Assembly (NCBI GenBank): GCA_029973975.1
Contig: JARKQF010000260.1
Coordinates: 1 to 50,139, forward strand
Reading direction: 5' to 3'
Source of the DNA: Paludibacter sp.
GTDB lineage: Bacteria > Bacteroidota > Bacteroidia > Bacteroidales > Paludibacteraceae
Length of the DNA stretch: 50,139 nt
How positions within the stretch are numbered: the stretch's first letter is position 1; each line of letters opens with the position of its first letter. The notes below the pieces were generated by a model that had not been told where the DNA came from, did not search any database, and saw only the letters and a program-made list of their open reading frames with translations. Positions 38,587 through 47,204 of this stretch are shown here, piece by piece. Made by a program: the position numbers and the translations under genes.

Positions 38587-38633
38587 GACAGAAATGTCCG
38601 GTATACAAACCGGATGTTTCTGTCTCGTTTTTT
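38587..38633 (+). terminator. Likely intrinsic terminator between the two phosphodiester glycosidase genes
   Basis: GACAGAAATGTCCGGT pairs with ACCGGATGTTTCTGTC (two internal mismatches), followed by TCG and six T residues. The next gene has a long frame that begins inside this hairpin, so its true start must be downstream. Confidence 0.75.
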
Positions 38634-38653
38634 ATACTTTAATTCCTGCAATC

Positions 38654-41152
38654 GTGAAAAAAACAACCCTCTTCATTGGGCTGATGTTGTTTCAGTCTGT
38701 TTTTGTAAGCACATCAGCCATCAACATCAACGGTGTTGAGAAAAAAATAGATACACTGGAACATCGTCAGGTTGGTCCGGGTGTTTTCTACACCCGCTTT
38801 CAGTTACCGGATTATCCTTTATCAGCCTATATCCTGCAGGTTGATCTCAACAATCCCCATAATTTTATTGAAACATTTCAAGCCGGCAATCAGGTAGGCA
38901 AAACGGAAGCCATGACTACGGCCTATAACCGTTTGAGCAGCACGACTCATTCGACCATCGCGGGGGTAAACGGGAACTTCTGGATTGTATCCGGACAAGG
39001 GCAACCAACCGAACTACTGGGCGTTCCACACAGCGGAAGCATGCTCGGAGGTGAAATGATAACAGACCCCAACAGCTGGAACCGGGGACATGGCAGCATT
39101 GGTTTTGCCATGATTGATGCCAATAAGAAAGTCTGGGTCGACGACATTGCTTTTACAGGCAAAGTAAATATCCCGGGCAAAGGCGGATATACCATTTCTC
39201 AAATCAACCGGATGCGGGGTGACAACCAGCTTGTTCTATTCAATAATTATCTGGGCGATGGTAAAACCACGCGAACAGACAACAACGGCATTGAGATCTT
39301 TATCAAACCTGCTGACAACGAACAATGGAAAACCAATGGGGATGTCACCTGCGTGGTAACGAGAATCATTGCCAATAAGGGAGGTAATTTACTCGAAAAA
39401 GGGGAATCGGTTTTATCCGGCAGCGGTACGGCTCAAACCTTTCTTTCCACGTTAAATCCGGGCGATACGGTTTTGGTCAACATGTCTATCAAAACACTGA
39501 CTGACAATCAAACCCCACAGGTAAAAGAAATGATTACCGGCAATGCGCTGGTGATGAAAAATGGTACGCTGACCAACCGGAATACCAATGAGGCATACAA
39601 CTCACAACTTTATCCACGCACGGGAGTCGGGGCTTCGCAGGATGGCAAAGTATTGTACCTGATTGTTATCGACAAAGGAAGTGGTTCCAACGGTGCAAAT
39701 ACCGAAACCATGTGCGGTATTTTGAAAGCTTTCGGCGCTTCCGACGTCACTTCTATGGATGGTGGTGGCTCCGCGCAAATGATGTTGGAGGGAATGATTG
39801 TAAATAAGCCATCAGATGGCAAAGAACGCCCTGTCGCCAATGGCTGGTTCGTGTATCACAATGCGCCCGAAGACAAGAACATCACACAAATCGCTTTCGA
39901 AGATCTGAGAACTGAAATGCCTGCACTGGCAAGCTATAAGCCGGTTATACTGGGTTACAATCAATATGGTGTGTTAATCGACAAAAACATCGAAGATTAC
40001 ACTTTGAGTTGTTCTGAAGGGCTGGGACAAATCACGCCTGATGGCGCTTTCATTGCCAATGGTAACGCTACAAGCGGTACTTTAACCGTAAGCTACAACC
40101 AGATATCCATCTCCAAAACCATCCGAATCATTTCCGGAGATATCTTATTCCGTCTGGATTCAATACTCATCGATGAACAACGGTCCTACCCTATTGAAGT
40201 TTTCAGTATTTCCACAAGCGGAAGCCTGACCATCCCTCCTGCCCTGTTAAACTGGAGCATCGCGGATGAATCTATTTGTAAAATCGATAATGGCATTCTG
40301 AAAGGATTGAAAAACGGTAAAACAAAAATTTACGGCGCCATCGGGAATATAAAAGATAGTCTGACTGTATACGTTGAAATACCCGAACAGGTAAAAATGA
40401 AATACGATGATTTCAGTCAGGCCGGTAGTCCTTGGAAATTAGCCGCATCTTCACAACTTTCGGCAACACTTTCTTCATCCGGTATACCGCTGGACTGGAG
40501 TAGCGGACTGGCCGTCGATTTCACATACAAATCAGGGCGTGCGCCTTTTATTAAACTGACGAACCAGAAACCTCTGTACGCTTTACCCGACAGTATCAGC
40601 ATCATGATCAAAACCGGCGATATACTCATCGACAGAATGCTTATCAGTCTGCGTGCCAACAACAGCAAGCAAGCTGTTTCGAAAGAATTCAAGGATTTTG
40701 TCAGTGGTGGTGGCGATACCGAGATCAAATATGCCATCAGCGATTTTTTTGACACTAACGACATAGCAGTATTTCCCGTCTGGCTCGACAATTTCAACTT
40801 CTACCTGCAGGCCATGACGGAAAATCAGGCCTATCAGCTTGGATTCAAAGAAATTAACCTGGCTTATAACGGAAGAGAGTTTTCGGGAATCCACATACCA
40901 TCGGACCAATCAGGTTTCAACATCTATCCGAATCCTGTGCAGGAAGAAATTCTTATCAAGACTGAAAACCAAACAGGTAAATTCGATATTGACTTATTTA
41001 ATTTATCCGGTCAGAAAGTCAGAACGCTACAAACAGAGATAATGACCGGAAATACAATTGCTATCCCGGTTCAAAAGTTGAAACCAGGTTATTATTTGTT
41101 GACAATAAAGCAAAATCAAAAAAAGAGTACATTCAAAATTATTAAGAATTAA
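38654..41152 (+). CDS. Secreted NAGPA-type phosphodiester glycosidase with T9SS sorting domain, copy 2
   Basis: The 832-residue product is a tandem paralogue of the preceding protein with the same order: signal peptide, NAGPA domain, Ig-like region, jelly-roll-like module, T9SS tail. Catalytic-domain landmarks are IAGVNGNFW, YPRTGVGAS, VTSMDGGGSAQMM and DGKERPVANGWFV. The tail is NIYPNPVQEEILIK ... GYYLLTIKQNQKKSTFKIIKN. A GTG at 38654 gives the clean signal peptide VKKTTLFIGLMLFQSVFVST; the longest frame, from ATG 38585, would start in the terminator. Sequence divergence between the two copies (Phe/Tyr versus Phe/Trp in the NGD/N motif) suggests different substrate preference. The GH9-deacetylase gene follows after 54 bases. 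Confidence 0.9.
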   Translation: MKKTTLFIGLMLFQSVFVSTSAININGVEKKIDTLEHRQVGPGVFYTRFQLPDYPLSAYILQVDLNNPHNFIETFQAGNQVGKTEAMTTAYNRLSSTTHSTIAGVNGNFWIVSGQGQPTELLGVPHSGSMLGGEMITDPNSWNRGHGSIGFAMIDANKKVWVDDIAFTGKVNIPGKGGYTISQINRMRGDNQLVLFNNYLGDGKTTRTDNNGIEIFIKPADNEQWKTNGDVTCVVTRIIANKGGNLLEKGESVLSGSGTAQTFLSTLNPGDTVLVNMSIKTLTDNQTPQVKEMITGNALVMKNGTLTNRNTNEAYNSQLYPRTGVGASQDGKVLYLIVIDKGSGSNGANTETMCGILKAFGASDVTSMDGGGSAQMMLEGMIVNKPSDGKERPVANGWFVYHNAPEDKNITQIAFEDLRTEMPALASYKPVILGYNQYGVLIDKNIEDYTLSCSEGLGQITPDGAFIANGNATSGTLTVSYNQISISKTIRIISGDILFRLDSILIDEQRSYPIEVFSISTSGSLTIPPALLNWSIADESICKIDNGILKGLKNGKTKIYGAIGNIKDSLTVYVEIPEQVKMKYDDFSQAGSPWKLAASSQLSATLSSSGIPLDWSSGLAVDFTYKSGRAPFIKLTNQKPLYALPDSISIMIKTGDILIDRMLISLRANNSKQAVSKEFKDFVSGGGDTEIKYAISDFFDTNDIAVFPVWLDNFNFYLQAMTENQAYQLGFKEINLAYNGREFSGIHIPSDQSGFNIYPNPVQEEILIKTENQTGKFDIDLFNLSGQKVRTLQTEIMTGNTIAIPVQKLKPGYYLLTIKQNQKKSTFKIIKN

Positions 41153-41206
41153 CACAGACAGGATTTACATCATTAACATGTAGATCCCGTAAATCATGCT
41201 TAATTA

Positions 41207-43696
41207 ATGGTGATAAAAAAAACATATTTGCTGATTATCGTTTTGCTCTGTCTATCGGTGAAACTATTCAGTGCAGAAGCATGGATACGCATTAACCAAC
41301 TGGGCTATCTGCCCCAATCGGTAAAACGCGCGGTATTTCTGGCTAAAGAACCTGCCGATGTCAGTTTTTTTGCATTGCACCACGCCCTGACGGACGAAAT
41401 TGTTTTTCAAAGCGAAAACCCGGCAGCAAAAGGTAAATTTCATACTTTTTGCTCCACTTATGTACTCGATTTTTCAGCATACGACAAACCCGGCGTATAT
41501 TATCTGAAAGCTGGCAATGCCATTTCACCTCCGGTTATTATCAATAGAAATGTGTACGACGGCACTGCCGACTATGCGCTCAATTACATGCGTCAGCAAC
41601 GGTGCGGATACAATCCTTCGCTCGACATGACCTGTCACCAGCACGATGGTTACGAAGTGTATGGAGACGACCCGCAAAAACACAAATTTGTGGATGTGCG
41701 GGGTGGCTGGCATGACGCTTCCGATTACCTGCAATATGGAACAACTTCTTCCAATGCTGTTTTTCAAATGCTTTTTGCATATCAGCAAAATCCGAATGCC
41801 TTCGACGATCAGTTTGAGGCAGACGGTAAAGCCGGTGCAAACGGAGTTCCTGACATACTCGATGAAGCCAAATGGGGACTCGACTGGCTGCTGAAAATGT
41901 ATCCAGAAAAAGAAATCTTGTATCATCAGATTGCCGACGATCGCGACCATGCTTCGTTCAGGTTGCCAGCTGAAGACAAAGTGGATTATGGCTGGGGACC
42001 CGGCACTGGCCGCCCCGTTTATCGTGCGACAGGCAAGCCGCAGGGTCTATTTCTGAATAAAAACCGTTCGACAGGCATAGCCTCCATAGCCGGAAAATAT
42101 GCGGCTGCTTTCGCTATGGGAAGTGATTTGCTGAAACCATATTACCCCGAATATGTTACCACATTACAGCAAAAGGCCGAAGATGTTTTTGCTTATGGCG
42201 TTGCCAATCCGGGGGTATGTCAGACAGCCCCGGGCAAGTCACCCTATTTTTATGAAGAGGACAATTGGACTGACGACATGCAACTCGCAGCTTCAGTGCT
42301 ATATCATACAACAAATAACAACCGCTATTTGCAGGAAGCGGCACGCTACGGACGCATGGAACCGGTTACACCCTGGATGTGCTCAGATACAGCCCGCCAT
42401 TACCAATGGTATCCTTTCGTGAATGCTGGCCACTACTTGTTAAGCACAGTCGGGCATCCCCAAATTAAAAAGGAGTTTACCGGAAATATGCTGCTTGGTC
42501 TGGAAAGTATGTACAGACGTGCCCAAAGCAATCCTTTCCTGGTCGGCGTACCTTTTATCTGGTGCTCCAACAACCTTGTGGTAGCCATGGCTACCCAATG
42601 CCGGTTATACCGTGAAACCACCGGTGATAATCGTTACCTCGAAATGGAAAGCGCCCTTGTCGACTGGCTGTTTGGCTGTAATCCATGGGGGACAAGCATG
42701 ATTGTCGGCCTACCGGCTAAAGGAGATTATCCGGCGGATCCTCACTCGGCGCTGTGGCATAACCATCGGATCCAAACCTGGGGAGGATTGGTCGATGGTC
42801 CGGTTTACGGTAGCATTTTTAATCGTTTGCTCGGAGTGCACCTGACGAAAGAAGATGTATATGCATCGTTTCAAACCGACTGGGCTGTTTACCACGACGA
42901 TTATGCCGATTATTCAACCAATGAACCGACGATGGACGGTACAGCCTCGCTGACTTACATTCTATCAGCCAGACAGAAAGAAGGTGCAAGTAGTCCTGAT
43001 AAACATACTTACGTACAGGGAGGAATCATCCGTACCAATCCTGAAAAGAAGAACATTTCGCTGATTTTTTCCGGACATGAATATGCTGATGGGTATGAAA
43101 CCATTCTTTCAACTCTGACGAAACAGAGGATATCCGCCTCGTTTTTCTTTACAGGCGATTTTTATCGGAATCCGGATCATAAGTCCTTGATTCAACAATT
43201 GAAAGAAAAAGGACATTACCTTGGCGCCCATTCCGATCAGCATCTGCTTTACTGTGCCTGGGAGAAACGCGACTCTCTGTTGGTTGACAAAGCTACCCTA
43301 TTGCAGGATTTGAAAGCGAATTATGCGGAAATGAGTAAATTCGGCATTATGCCTGCGGATGCGCCCTGCTATCTGCCTCCTTTCGAATGGTACAACGACA
43401 GCATCAGTTCCTGGTGCAAAGAGGCCGGCATTCAGATCGTTAATTTTACACCCGGCACTTATTCCAATGCCGATTACACCATTCCCGACATGAAGAACTA
43501 TCTTTCATCAAAAGATATTTATAAACGTATCCTGGCAAAAGAAAAGAAGGAAAATCTGAATGGTAATATCCTGTTGTTCCACATAGGAACATCAGCCCAA
43601 CGAAAAGACAAGTTTTATCCCCATCTCGATAAACTGATAAAAGAACTGAAAAAAAGAAACTATACATTCACAAACTTAAATGGATTAATAAATTAA
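41207..43696 (+). CDS. GH9 glycosidase fused to a polysaccharide deacetylase (NodB-like) domain
   Basis: The 829-residue protein has a signal peptide (1-23), a CelD-type Ig-like domain (about 26-112; IRINQLGYLPQSVKRAVF), a GH9 barrel (about 118-590) and a NodB-type deacetylase domain (about 615-829). GH9 landmarks are DVRGGWHDASDY (163-174; Asp170/Asp173), GLDWLLKMYP and YSTNEPTMDGTASLTY (569-584; acid Glu573). The deacetylase part has SFFFTGDFY and the metal motif GAHSDQH (673-679; His675, His679), but the usual TFDD motif is FSGHEYADG (621-629). GH9 includes cellulases and exo-beta-glucosaminidases; fusion to a deacetylase and the setting favour a GlcNAc-containing substrate: deacetylate, then release glucosamine. 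No T9SS tail is evident, so the periplasm is likely. Confidence 0.9.
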   Translation: MVIKKTYLLIIVLLCLSVKLFSAEAWIRINQLGYLPQSVKRAVFLAKEPADVSFFALHHALTDEIVFQSENPAAKGKFHTFCSTYVLDFSAYDKPGVYYLKAGNAISPPVIINRNVYDGTADYALNYMRQQRCGYNPSLDMTCHQHDGYEVYGDDPQKHKFVDVRGGWHDASDYLQYGTTSSNAVFQMLFAYQQNPNAFDDQFEADGKAGANGVPDILDEAKWGLDWLLKMYPEKEILYHQIADDRDHASFRLPAEDKVDYGWGPGTGRPVYRATGKPQGLFLNKNRSTGIASIAGKYAAAFAMGSDLLKPYYPEYVTTLQQKAEDVFAYGVANPGVCQTAPGKSPYFYEEDNWTDDMQLAASVLYHTTNNNRYLQEAARYGRMEPVTPWMCSDTARHYQWYPFVNAGHYLLSTVGHPQIKKEFTGNMLLGLESMYRRAQSNPFLVGVPFIWCSNNLVVAMATQCRLYRETTGDNRYLEMESALVDWLFGCNPWGTSMIVGLPAKGDYPADPHSALWHNHRIQTWGGLVDGPVYGSIFNRLLGVHLTKEDVYASFQTDWAVYHDDYADYSTNEPTMDGTASLTYILSARQKEGASSPDKHTYVQGGIIRTNPEKKNISLIFSGHEYADGYETILSTLTKQRISASFFFTGDFYRNPDHKSLIQQLKEKGHYLGAHSDQHLLYCAWEKRDSLLVDKATLLQDLKANYAEMSKFGIMPADAPCYLPPFEWYNDSISSWCKEAGIQIVNFTPGTYSNADYTIPDMKNYLSSKDIYKRILAKEKKENLNGNILLFHIGTSAQRKDKFYPHLDKLIKELKKRNYTFTNLNGLIN

Positions 43697-43754
43697 GAAT
43701 TATGTTACTCAGGTAACTAATGTGACAAAAATTAAACAATTAAATAATCATGTT

Positions 43755-44651
43755 ATGAAAAAACTATTAAGTATCGGAATCGTACTGTTGAGCATCGCAA
43801 CCTTGTCGGCTCAAACAATTACAGTAGAGAAATCGTATCGTCTCATGGATCAGCAGGGTTTTCATCCCCAGTTCAACACAACCGGAAGTATGCTGGCTTT
43901 CACAACCGAATCTTACACAGGCCTGGATGTTTATAACTTCTCCAACAATGCGGTTGTAAAGGTATCAGAAGATCCGGGTGCCGGTTTTCAGCCGGTATTC
44001 AGTAAAAGCAGTGACAAAGTTTTCTTCAAAAACATCCTGTATGAAAACAGACTGCGTAAAGAAGGCATTAAAAGCTATGAGTTTAATAACAATAAAAAAA
44101 CAACTATGTTGGAACCCCGCCGCGTTATCAAACAGCCACAGGCATTTGAGAATGGCATTCTGGTTTATGCTGATGCCAGATTGCTTAAAGCTACATTTGG
44201 CAAGACGAAAACTCCGGTAACCGATTATGTGTGGAGTGATGGCAACAACCTGAATATCTACCGCGACAACAAGATTCAAAGACTGAACCCGGTTGGTGAT
44301 GCCAACGGTTACATCTGGGCTTCTCTGTCTCCCAACGGAAAGATGATTCTATTCACGGCAGCCGGTACAGGAACTTTTGTGAGTGATCTGAACGGGAAAA
44401 TCATTGCGAGGCTGGGATATCTGAACGCACCGGTTTGGTATAACGACAATATGGTCGTTGGTATGCAGGATAAAGACAATGGTGAATATGTAACCGAATC
44501 GAAAATCCTGATGAAAAGCATCGATGGAAAAGTTGAAAAGGTACTGAGTACACCCAACCAGATTGCCATGTACCCGACAGCTGCTTCCGCTGCAAAAAAA
44601 GTAGCGTATAATACGGTGAAGGGAGAGATTTATGTTGTGGAACTGAAATAA
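43755..44651 (+). CDS. Secreted TolB-like beta-propeller protein, copy 2
   Basis: The 298-residue protein is a clear homologue of the one at 7975. It has signal peptide MKKLLSIGIVLLSIATLSA and propeller strands FHPQFNTTGSMLAFTTES, FQPVFSKSSDKVFFKN, WASLSPNGKMILFTAAG and YPTAASAAKKVAYNTVKGEIYVVEL. Shared features with copy 1 include GAPVWYNDNMVVGMQDKDNG/RAPKWMGNNWVIGMEDYDNG. It too is followed by an Amidase_3 gene (at 44768, after a 116-base gap filled by repeats). No catalytic motif is seen; its constant pairing suggests a chaperone, anchor or inhibitor function for the amidase. ATG 43755 gives the clean signal peptide; the frame is open from 43722. Confidence 0.8.
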   Translation: MKKLLSIGIVLLSIATLSAQTITVEKSYRLMDQQGFHPQFNTTGSMLAFTTESYTGLDVYNFSNNAVVKVSEDPGAGFQPVFSKSSDKVFFKNILYENRLRKEGIKSYEFNNNKKTTMLEPRRVIKQPQAFENGILVYADARLLKATFGKTKTPVTDYVWSDGNNLNIYRDNKIQRLNPVGDANGYIWASLSPNGKMILFTAAGTGTFVSDLNGKIIARLGYLNAPVWYNDNMVVGMQDKDNGEYVTESKILMKSIDGKVEKVLSTPNQIAMYPTAASAAKKVAYNTVKGEIYVVELK

Positions 44652-44662
44652 AAAGACAAGGC

Positions 44663-44714
44663 ATGCATGGATTATTTGGATATGCATGGATTATTTGGGC
44701 ATGCATGGATTATT
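44663..44714 (+). repeat. 19-bp tandem repeat, 2.7 copies
   Basis: Units at 44663-44681, 44682-44700 and 44701-44714 share ATGCATGGATTATTTGG; the third is cut short. They fill the gap between the TolB-like and amidase genes, immediately before a palindrome. Function unknown. Confidence 0.9.
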
Positions 44715-44720
44715 GAAACC

Positions 44721-44748
44721 GTAGAGACAGGGCATGCCCTGTCTCTAC
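44721..44748. repeat. REP-like palindrome, GTAGAGA family (perfect)
   Basis: A perfect 28-base palindrome, GTAGAGACAGGGCA and its complement. Apart from two bases it has the same core (CAGGGCATGCCCTG) as the element at 14864. It ends 19 bases before the amidase start, so it could form a hairpin near the translation start. Confidence 0.92.
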
Positions 44749-44767
44749 AAAAAACAAATAAAATAAA

Positions 44768-47197
44768 ATGAAAACAACCATTACAAAAATATTAACGTTA
44801 TCCATCTTCGTTTTGATAGCATTTTCCATGCCGGCGCAGGATCTGACCGGAATAAAAATACACATCAATCCGGGTCACGGGGGATGGGACGGTGACGACA
44901 GGGGAATACCAACCCCACTATATCCCAGCGTTGGACCTAATGTTGGTTTCTGGGAATCGCAAAGTAATCTCGATAAAGGCATGCAACTTAAAACCATGCT
45001 TGAGGCTCATGGGGCAACGGTTCAGATGTCACGCACACAGAACCGTACGCAAGACGACTTGCCCTTATCGACTATCGTGCAGATGGCAAACGAATTTCAG
45101 GCTGATTTTATGCTGTCAATTCACAGTAATGCAGGCAATGGTGTGGCAAACTATGTCCTGCAGCTTTTTGCAGGTAAAACAGACGGAGACACGCACAACT
45201 ATCCTACTCCCACACCGAGATCAAATGAAAGCAGAGACATTAGTACTGAAATTGCTAAAAATCAGTATAAAAACCAGTTGACTTACTGGACGGCCAATTA
45301 TAATGTATCCGGTGACAAAACTTTTGCCCGCTTGTTTATGGGTTGGTCGGATGGTTATGGTGTAATGCGCGGCTTAACAGTTCCCGGAACCATTTCCGAA
45401 GGTTCCATGCACGATTACATACCGGAGACTTACCGTCTGATGAATATGGAATACAAATGGCTTGAGTCCTGGAATTTCCTGAAAGCTTTCTGTACTTATT
45501 TTAAGAATGCTGAAATTCCGACTGGAAATATTGCCGGATATGTGAAAGACAGTCGAAATTTGATTCTCGACGGACCTTACAAGAAATACGGTAAGGATGT
45601 ATTGTTACCACTGGATAGCGCAAAACTGACGATTCTGGAAACAAATCAGACTTATATTGTCGACAAAAACAGAAACGGAGTTTACGTTTTTAAAGATTTA
45701 CAACCAGGTACATACACTGTGAAAGCAGAAGCAACAGGCTATTATTCACAAACGAAAGAAATAACCGTAGTAAAAAATGAAATCAACCATTTATTGTTTG
45801 AACTGAATAAAATACGCAACACGCCTCCTCAGGTAATAAGCTATACTCCAAATGTAGCATTAACTGATAGTGTAATCGCTTCTACTGACATCGTTTTAAA
45901 TTTCAATTGGGATATGGACGAAGCAAGCACTCGCGCAGCCTTCTCCATTACTCCTGCTACAGAAGGAACACTTACATTCGAAGATAGTCAGTATCGCCTG
46001 CGTTTTACTCCAACCATGCCGTTGGAAAAATCAACACTTTACACGGTTCGGCTCGATAAATCAGCCAAACATCCGGATAACCTGAGCATGGAAGAAGATT
46101 TCGTTTTTCAGTTTGTAACCCAAAGCAGAAACCGGCTGGGATTGATTGAGGGCTATCCGAAAGATGGAAGCAAAAGTGTATATGCAACCAAACCATTGTT
46201 TATGCTTATTTTCGATAGAACAGTGGACAACAACTCCGCCCGTAATAACATCAATGTACTGGACGGTAACGGAACTTCGCTGAGTAAGATTACCCGTTCA
46301 GTCGTATTCAACAAAGTCGGCGCTCCTTATGGTGACATGTATTTCGAACTGACAGAACCACTGATAGCTGGAAATGAGTACACCCTGAGAATTGGGGGTG
46401 AAGTTATGGACAACACCGGCGTGAAAGTGGTTGAGCCCATCGATATCCGCTTTACCGCATCTGCTGTGGCTGTTACGGACAAAACGATAGTCGATGATTT
46501 TGAAGTAGCAGGAGAGTATACGTATGAGTTAACACAGAGTGAAAATGATACGCTCTCAACCATTGCAAGGAGTACCACACAAAAGCTATTCGGAAGCGCT
46601 GCGTATCGAATCAGAACGACTTTCAAAGATGTGGTAGCTTCTTCTGTATATAAAATAGCCACGCCGACTGCTACTACAGAAACCGGCAAGGTATTCGGGT
46701 TGCATGTATATGGCGATATGTCGGGCAATGAGTTACAATTGCAATTCCGTTCGGTTACTGCTGAAAATGTGGTAGTGTATCTGAAACTCTGCGAACTGGA
46801 TTTCAAAGGATGGGAGTTTGTGGAAGCCGAACTGAACGAAACAGCTAACTTCCAGTTAACCGGAATACGTGTGGTGCGCAAAAACGGACTGCTATCGAAA
46901 TCGACTGATATACATATCGATAATTTGTTACAATATGCAGAACCTATTTCCGGATTGATTTCAAACAAACTGGATCCGGCAATCAGCGTTTATCCAAATC
47001 CGGCAACGGATATTATTCGGGTAAAAACCGATGAAAATGCATTACCTTTGTTACAACTTTATTCGCTGAATGGTGTTCTATTGAAAGTTGCCAATGACAA
47101 GCAAATATCAGTCAGTGAATTTGAAGCCGGCACATACCTCCTGAAAGTAAAAACGTCGAAAGGGATGTTTAGTAAGGTGGTGATGATATGTAAATAG
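44768..47197 (+). CDS. Secreted N-acetylmuramoyl-L-alanine amidase (Amidase_3), copy 2, with T9SS-like tail
   Basis: The 809-residue protein has a signal peptide (about 1-23), then an Amidase_3 domain (about 28-250) with zinc ligands His37 (NPGHGG), Glu63 (FWESQSN) and His119 (SIHSNA) and catalytic Glu211 (ISEGSMH). A carboxypeptidase-regulatory-like module (about 260-355) and Big_5-type Ig domains (about 360-570; PPQVISYTPN, TMPLEKSTLYTVRL, PLIAGNEYTLRIGGEVMDN) follow. Next comes a jelly-roll-like module (IVDDFEVAGEYTY ... IHIDNLLQY) and a T9SS type A tail (AISVYPNPATDIIRVKTDE ... GTYLLKVKTSKGMFSKVVMICK). It should remove stem peptides from peptidoglycan outside the cell, producing the denuded glycans that GHL10-type enzymes cleave. 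Confidence 0.92.
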   Translation: MKTTITKILTLSIFVLIAFSMPAQDLTGIKIHINPGHGGWDGDDRGIPTPLYPSVGPNVGFWESQSNLDKGMQLKTMLEAHGATVQMSRTQNRTQDDLPLSTIVQMANEFQADFMLSIHSNAGNGVANYVLQLFAGKTDGDTHNYPTPTPRSNESRDISTEIAKNQYKNQLTYWTANYNVSGDKTFARLFMGWSDGYGVMRGLTVPGTISEGSMHDYIPETYRLMNMEYKWLESWNFLKAFCTYFKNAEIPTGNIAGYVKDSRNLILDGPYKKYGKDVLLPLDSAKLTILETNQTYIVDKNRNGVYVFKDLQPGTYTVKAEATGYYSQTKEITVVKNEINHLLFELNKIRNTPPQVISYTPNVALTDSVIASTDIVLNFNWDMDEASTRAAFSITPATEGTLTFEDSQYRLRFTPTMPLEKSTLYTVRLDKSAKHPDNLSMEEDFVFQFVTQSRNRLGLIEGYPKDGSKSVYATKPLFMLIFDRTVDNNSARNNINVLDGNGTSLSKITRSVVFNKVGAPYGDMYFELTEPLIAGNEYTLRIGGEVMDNTGVKVVEPIDIRFTASAVAVTDKTIVDDFEVAGEYTYELTQSENDTLSTIARSTTQKLFGSAAYRIRTTFKDVVASSVYKIATPTATTETGKVFGLHVYGDMSGNELQLQFRSVTAENVVVYLKLCELDFKGWEFVEAELNETANFQLTGIRVVRKNGLLSKSTDIHIDNLLQYAEPISGLISNKLDPAISVYPNPATDIIRVKTDENALPLLQLYSLNGVLLKVANDKQISVSEFEAGTYLLKVKTSKGMFSKVVMICK

Positions 47198-47204
47198 AAA
47201 TAAT

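Noticed and set aside
38585-38653. N-terminal extension of the second phosphodiester glycosidase
   Set aside because: It is the translated terminator hairpin of the preceding gene; the signal peptide begins at GTG 38654.
41207-43696. Cellulase assignment for the GH9 protein
   Set aside because: GH9 is often labelled cellulase, but the fused deacetylase domain and amino-sugar neighbours make a beta-glucan substrate less likely; no other cellulose genes are present.
44663-44748. Possible CRISPR-like repeat array
   Set aside because: The 19-bp units abut directly without spacers, and no cas gene is present.
46327-46968. Minus-strand open frame of 213 codons inside the amidase at 44768
   Set aside because: The opposite strand codes for conserved Ig-like and jelly-roll modules; the antisense product is serine-rich and has no recognisable domain.
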